Positions 6,188 to 7,069 of a stretch of DNA of 7,069 nucleotides are shown in pieces. Below the pieces are notes generated by a model. The model made no database searches. It was not told the origin of the DNA and was given only the letters and a program-made list of their open reading frames with translations. The stretch lies in contig JAITSW010000118.1 of the NCBI GenBank assembly GCA_031287505.1, positions 1 to 7,069 of the forward strand. Direction: 5' to 3'. Within the stretch, counting starts at the first letter, position 1. Every line of letters starts with the position of its first letter. The position numbers and the translations under genes are program-made. This DNA comes from Propionibacteriaceae bacterium (GTDB taxonomy: Bacteria > Actinomycetota > Actinomycetes > Propionibacteriales > Propionibacteriaceae).

Positions 6188-6742
6188 TTAGGGCTGCAGC
6201 ACCGCCCTGATGGTAGACCAGACACCTTCGTGCACTTCCGCCAAAGACTTATCTGGTTCGAAGACTACCCACTCCAAGCCGGCTAGGAGGGTGGCTCCGA
6301 AAGTCGACATGGCCTGAATCTGACAGTTGGGATTTCCGGTGGCGTCTGAAATGACTCCTTCGAAGACGGCTAGGCTTTCGCTGCGCACCGGGCTCATCAC
6401 CTCGCGCCAGTCCCGGCCGAGATGAAACATCTCGGTGGCAATCACCTTGGCGATGGTTGGGTAATCGCGGATGTGTTCAAGCAGTGTTTGAGTCAGCGCC
6501 CGCAGAGCTTCTTCACCGGTTAAATTCGCCGCGGCTTGCCGGGTGTGTTCGCCCAAGGTCGTCACGCCTTCCCGCAGGAGCGACTCGTACATACCTTCTT
6601 TTGAGCCGAAGTTGTAGAAGATAGAGCCTTTGGAGACACCGGCTTTTGCGGCGATTTCATCCACTGTGACACCGTCGTAGCCGCGCTCGGCAAAGAGATT
6701 GGCGGCGGCGTGAAAGATTAGCGTCTGAGTTTCTTTGCGCAT
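6188..6742 (-). CDS. TetR/AcrR-family transcriptional regulator
   Basis: A 184-residue one-component repressor. The N-terminal DNA-binding domain is clear: LIFHAAANLFAERGYDGVTV at 8-27, then the helix-turn-helix TVDEIAAKAGVSKGSIFYNF at 26-45 with the usual FGSKEGMYESLL. The C-terminal ligand and dimer domain (about 60-184) is helical, with LLEHIRDYPTIAKVIATEMF and a tail LEWVVFEPDKSLAEVHEGVWSTI typical of actinobacterial TetR proteins linked to YhgE/Pip and ABC genes. ATG 6742 is used; the frame is open upstream to 6946, but that part overlaps the preceding gene and is not TetR-like. The Shine-Dalgarno sequence is weak (GGGAAAA, about 10 bases away). It starts 26 bp after the YhgE/Pip stop on the same strand, so the two are probably one operon and the regulator likely controls that exporter. 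The effector is unknown. Confidence 0.9.
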   Translation of the reverse strand: MRKETQTLIFHAAANLFAERGYDGVTVDEIAAKAGVSKGSIFYNFGSKEGMYESLLREGVTTLGEHTRQAAANLTGEEALRALTQTLLEHIRDYPTIAKVIATEMFHLGRDWREVMSPVRSESLAVFEGVISDATGNPNCQIQAMSTFGATLLAGLEWVVFEPDKSLAEVHEGVWSTIRAVLQP

Positions 6743-6768
6743 TTGGTTACGGTTTTCCCAGCAATTCT

Positions 6769-7068
6769 TTAGCCGACGGTGAGCACTGGATGGAGGCGGG
6801 TGAGGTTCCACGTTCGCATCTGGGTGGCCCGCAGAGAAGAAATCAGCAGCGATCCGGCGAGGAATGCCACAAGGACGATCACGGCGTATAGCACCCTTTC
6901 GTCTGCGCCGCCGGTGAAGAGCATCCGAAGCGCGTTCACCGACCAAGTCATCGGCAGGTAGGGGCTGAGGCTTTGGAGCAATTGCGGCTCGGTTTGAATC
7001 GGGTAGGTACCGCCGCAGGTCACGAGTTGCAGCATCAGCGAGGCCAACACCACGAGCTTGCCGGTAGC
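6769..7068 (-). CDS. YhgE/Pip-type ABC-2-like membrane protein, C-terminal end (runs off right edge)
   Basis: Only the last 99 codons are present; the frame is open through the right edge. The peptide shows a helix GKLVVLASLMLQLVTCGGTYPI, then QTEPQLLQSLSPYLPMTWSVNALRMLFTGG, a final helix VLYAVIVLVAFLAGSLLISSL and a basic tail. The GGTYPI...LxPYLPMTWSVNALR pattern matches the C-terminal part of YhgE/Pip-domain proteins, which carry an ABC-2 membrane core; some relatives are phage-infection or type VII secretion accessory proteins, others are drug-efflux-like. Without the N-terminal part the subgroup cannot be told. The TAA stop at 6771-6769 precedes the TetR gene by 26 bp on the same strand, a common pairing in Actinobacteria. 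Confidence 0.82.
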   Translation of the reverse strand, partial: ATGKLVVLASLMLQLVTCGGTYPIQTEPQLLQSLSPYLPMTWSVNALRMLFTGGADERVLYAVIVLVAFLAGSLLISSLRATQMRTWNLTRLHPVLTVG

Positions 7069-7069
7069 T

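Noticed and set aside
6743..6946. Upstream extension of the TetR frame
   Set aside because: It overlaps the YhgE/Pip C-terminal coding sequence in another frame and has no similarity to TetR N-termini.

Overview
The window reads as a moderately GC-rich (roughly 55-60% by eye) actinobacterial chromosome segment. The signs are frequent GTG/TTG starts, a probable leaderless gene, actinobacterial-style transporters and, most tellingly, intergenic repeats resembling actinobacterial type I-E CRISPR repeats. A facultative or host-associated member of the Actinomycetaceae type is a guess; no 16S or ribosomal marker is present.

Layout from left to right. Positions 1-1135 (minus) hold the N-terminal 378 residues of an MMPL/RND-type membrane transporter that runs off the left edge. 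A 348-bp non-coding stretch follows, with a nested palindrome around 1251-1297. Positions 1484-1951 (plus) encode a complete methylated-DNA-protein cysteine methyltransferase (Ogt/MGMT). After a 229-bp spacer rich in GTCAC-type repeats comes a tight two-gene operon (2181-4304, plus): a NatA/YhaQ-like ABC ATPase and its NatB/YhaP-like ABC-2 permease, three bases apart. A convergent VOC/glyoxalase-like gene (4345-5004, minus) is transcribed divergently from a patatin-like phospholipase gene (5097-5990, plus), whose GTG start sits seven bases after a strong -10 hexamer. Positions 5991-6187 contain what looks like a short, decayed type I-E CRISPR array. The right end (6188-7068, minus) has a TetR-family regulator gene just downstream of the C-terminal end of a YhgE/Pip-type membrane protein, probably one operon.

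Most genes concern the cell envelope: three membrane export systems (MMPL, NatAB-like, YhgE/Pip), a patatin lipase and a TetR regulator. The MGMT repairs alkylated DNA and the VOC protein is of unknown substrate. They do not form one obvious pathway.

The most notable observations are the relic CRISPR array beside the patatin gene with no cas genes in view, the loss of the canonical Asp-Tyr proton-relay pair in the first half of the MMPL protein, and the leaderless promoter of the patatin gene. I found no insertion sequence, tRNA or rRNA, and no clear evidence of a wholly new multi-gene system.
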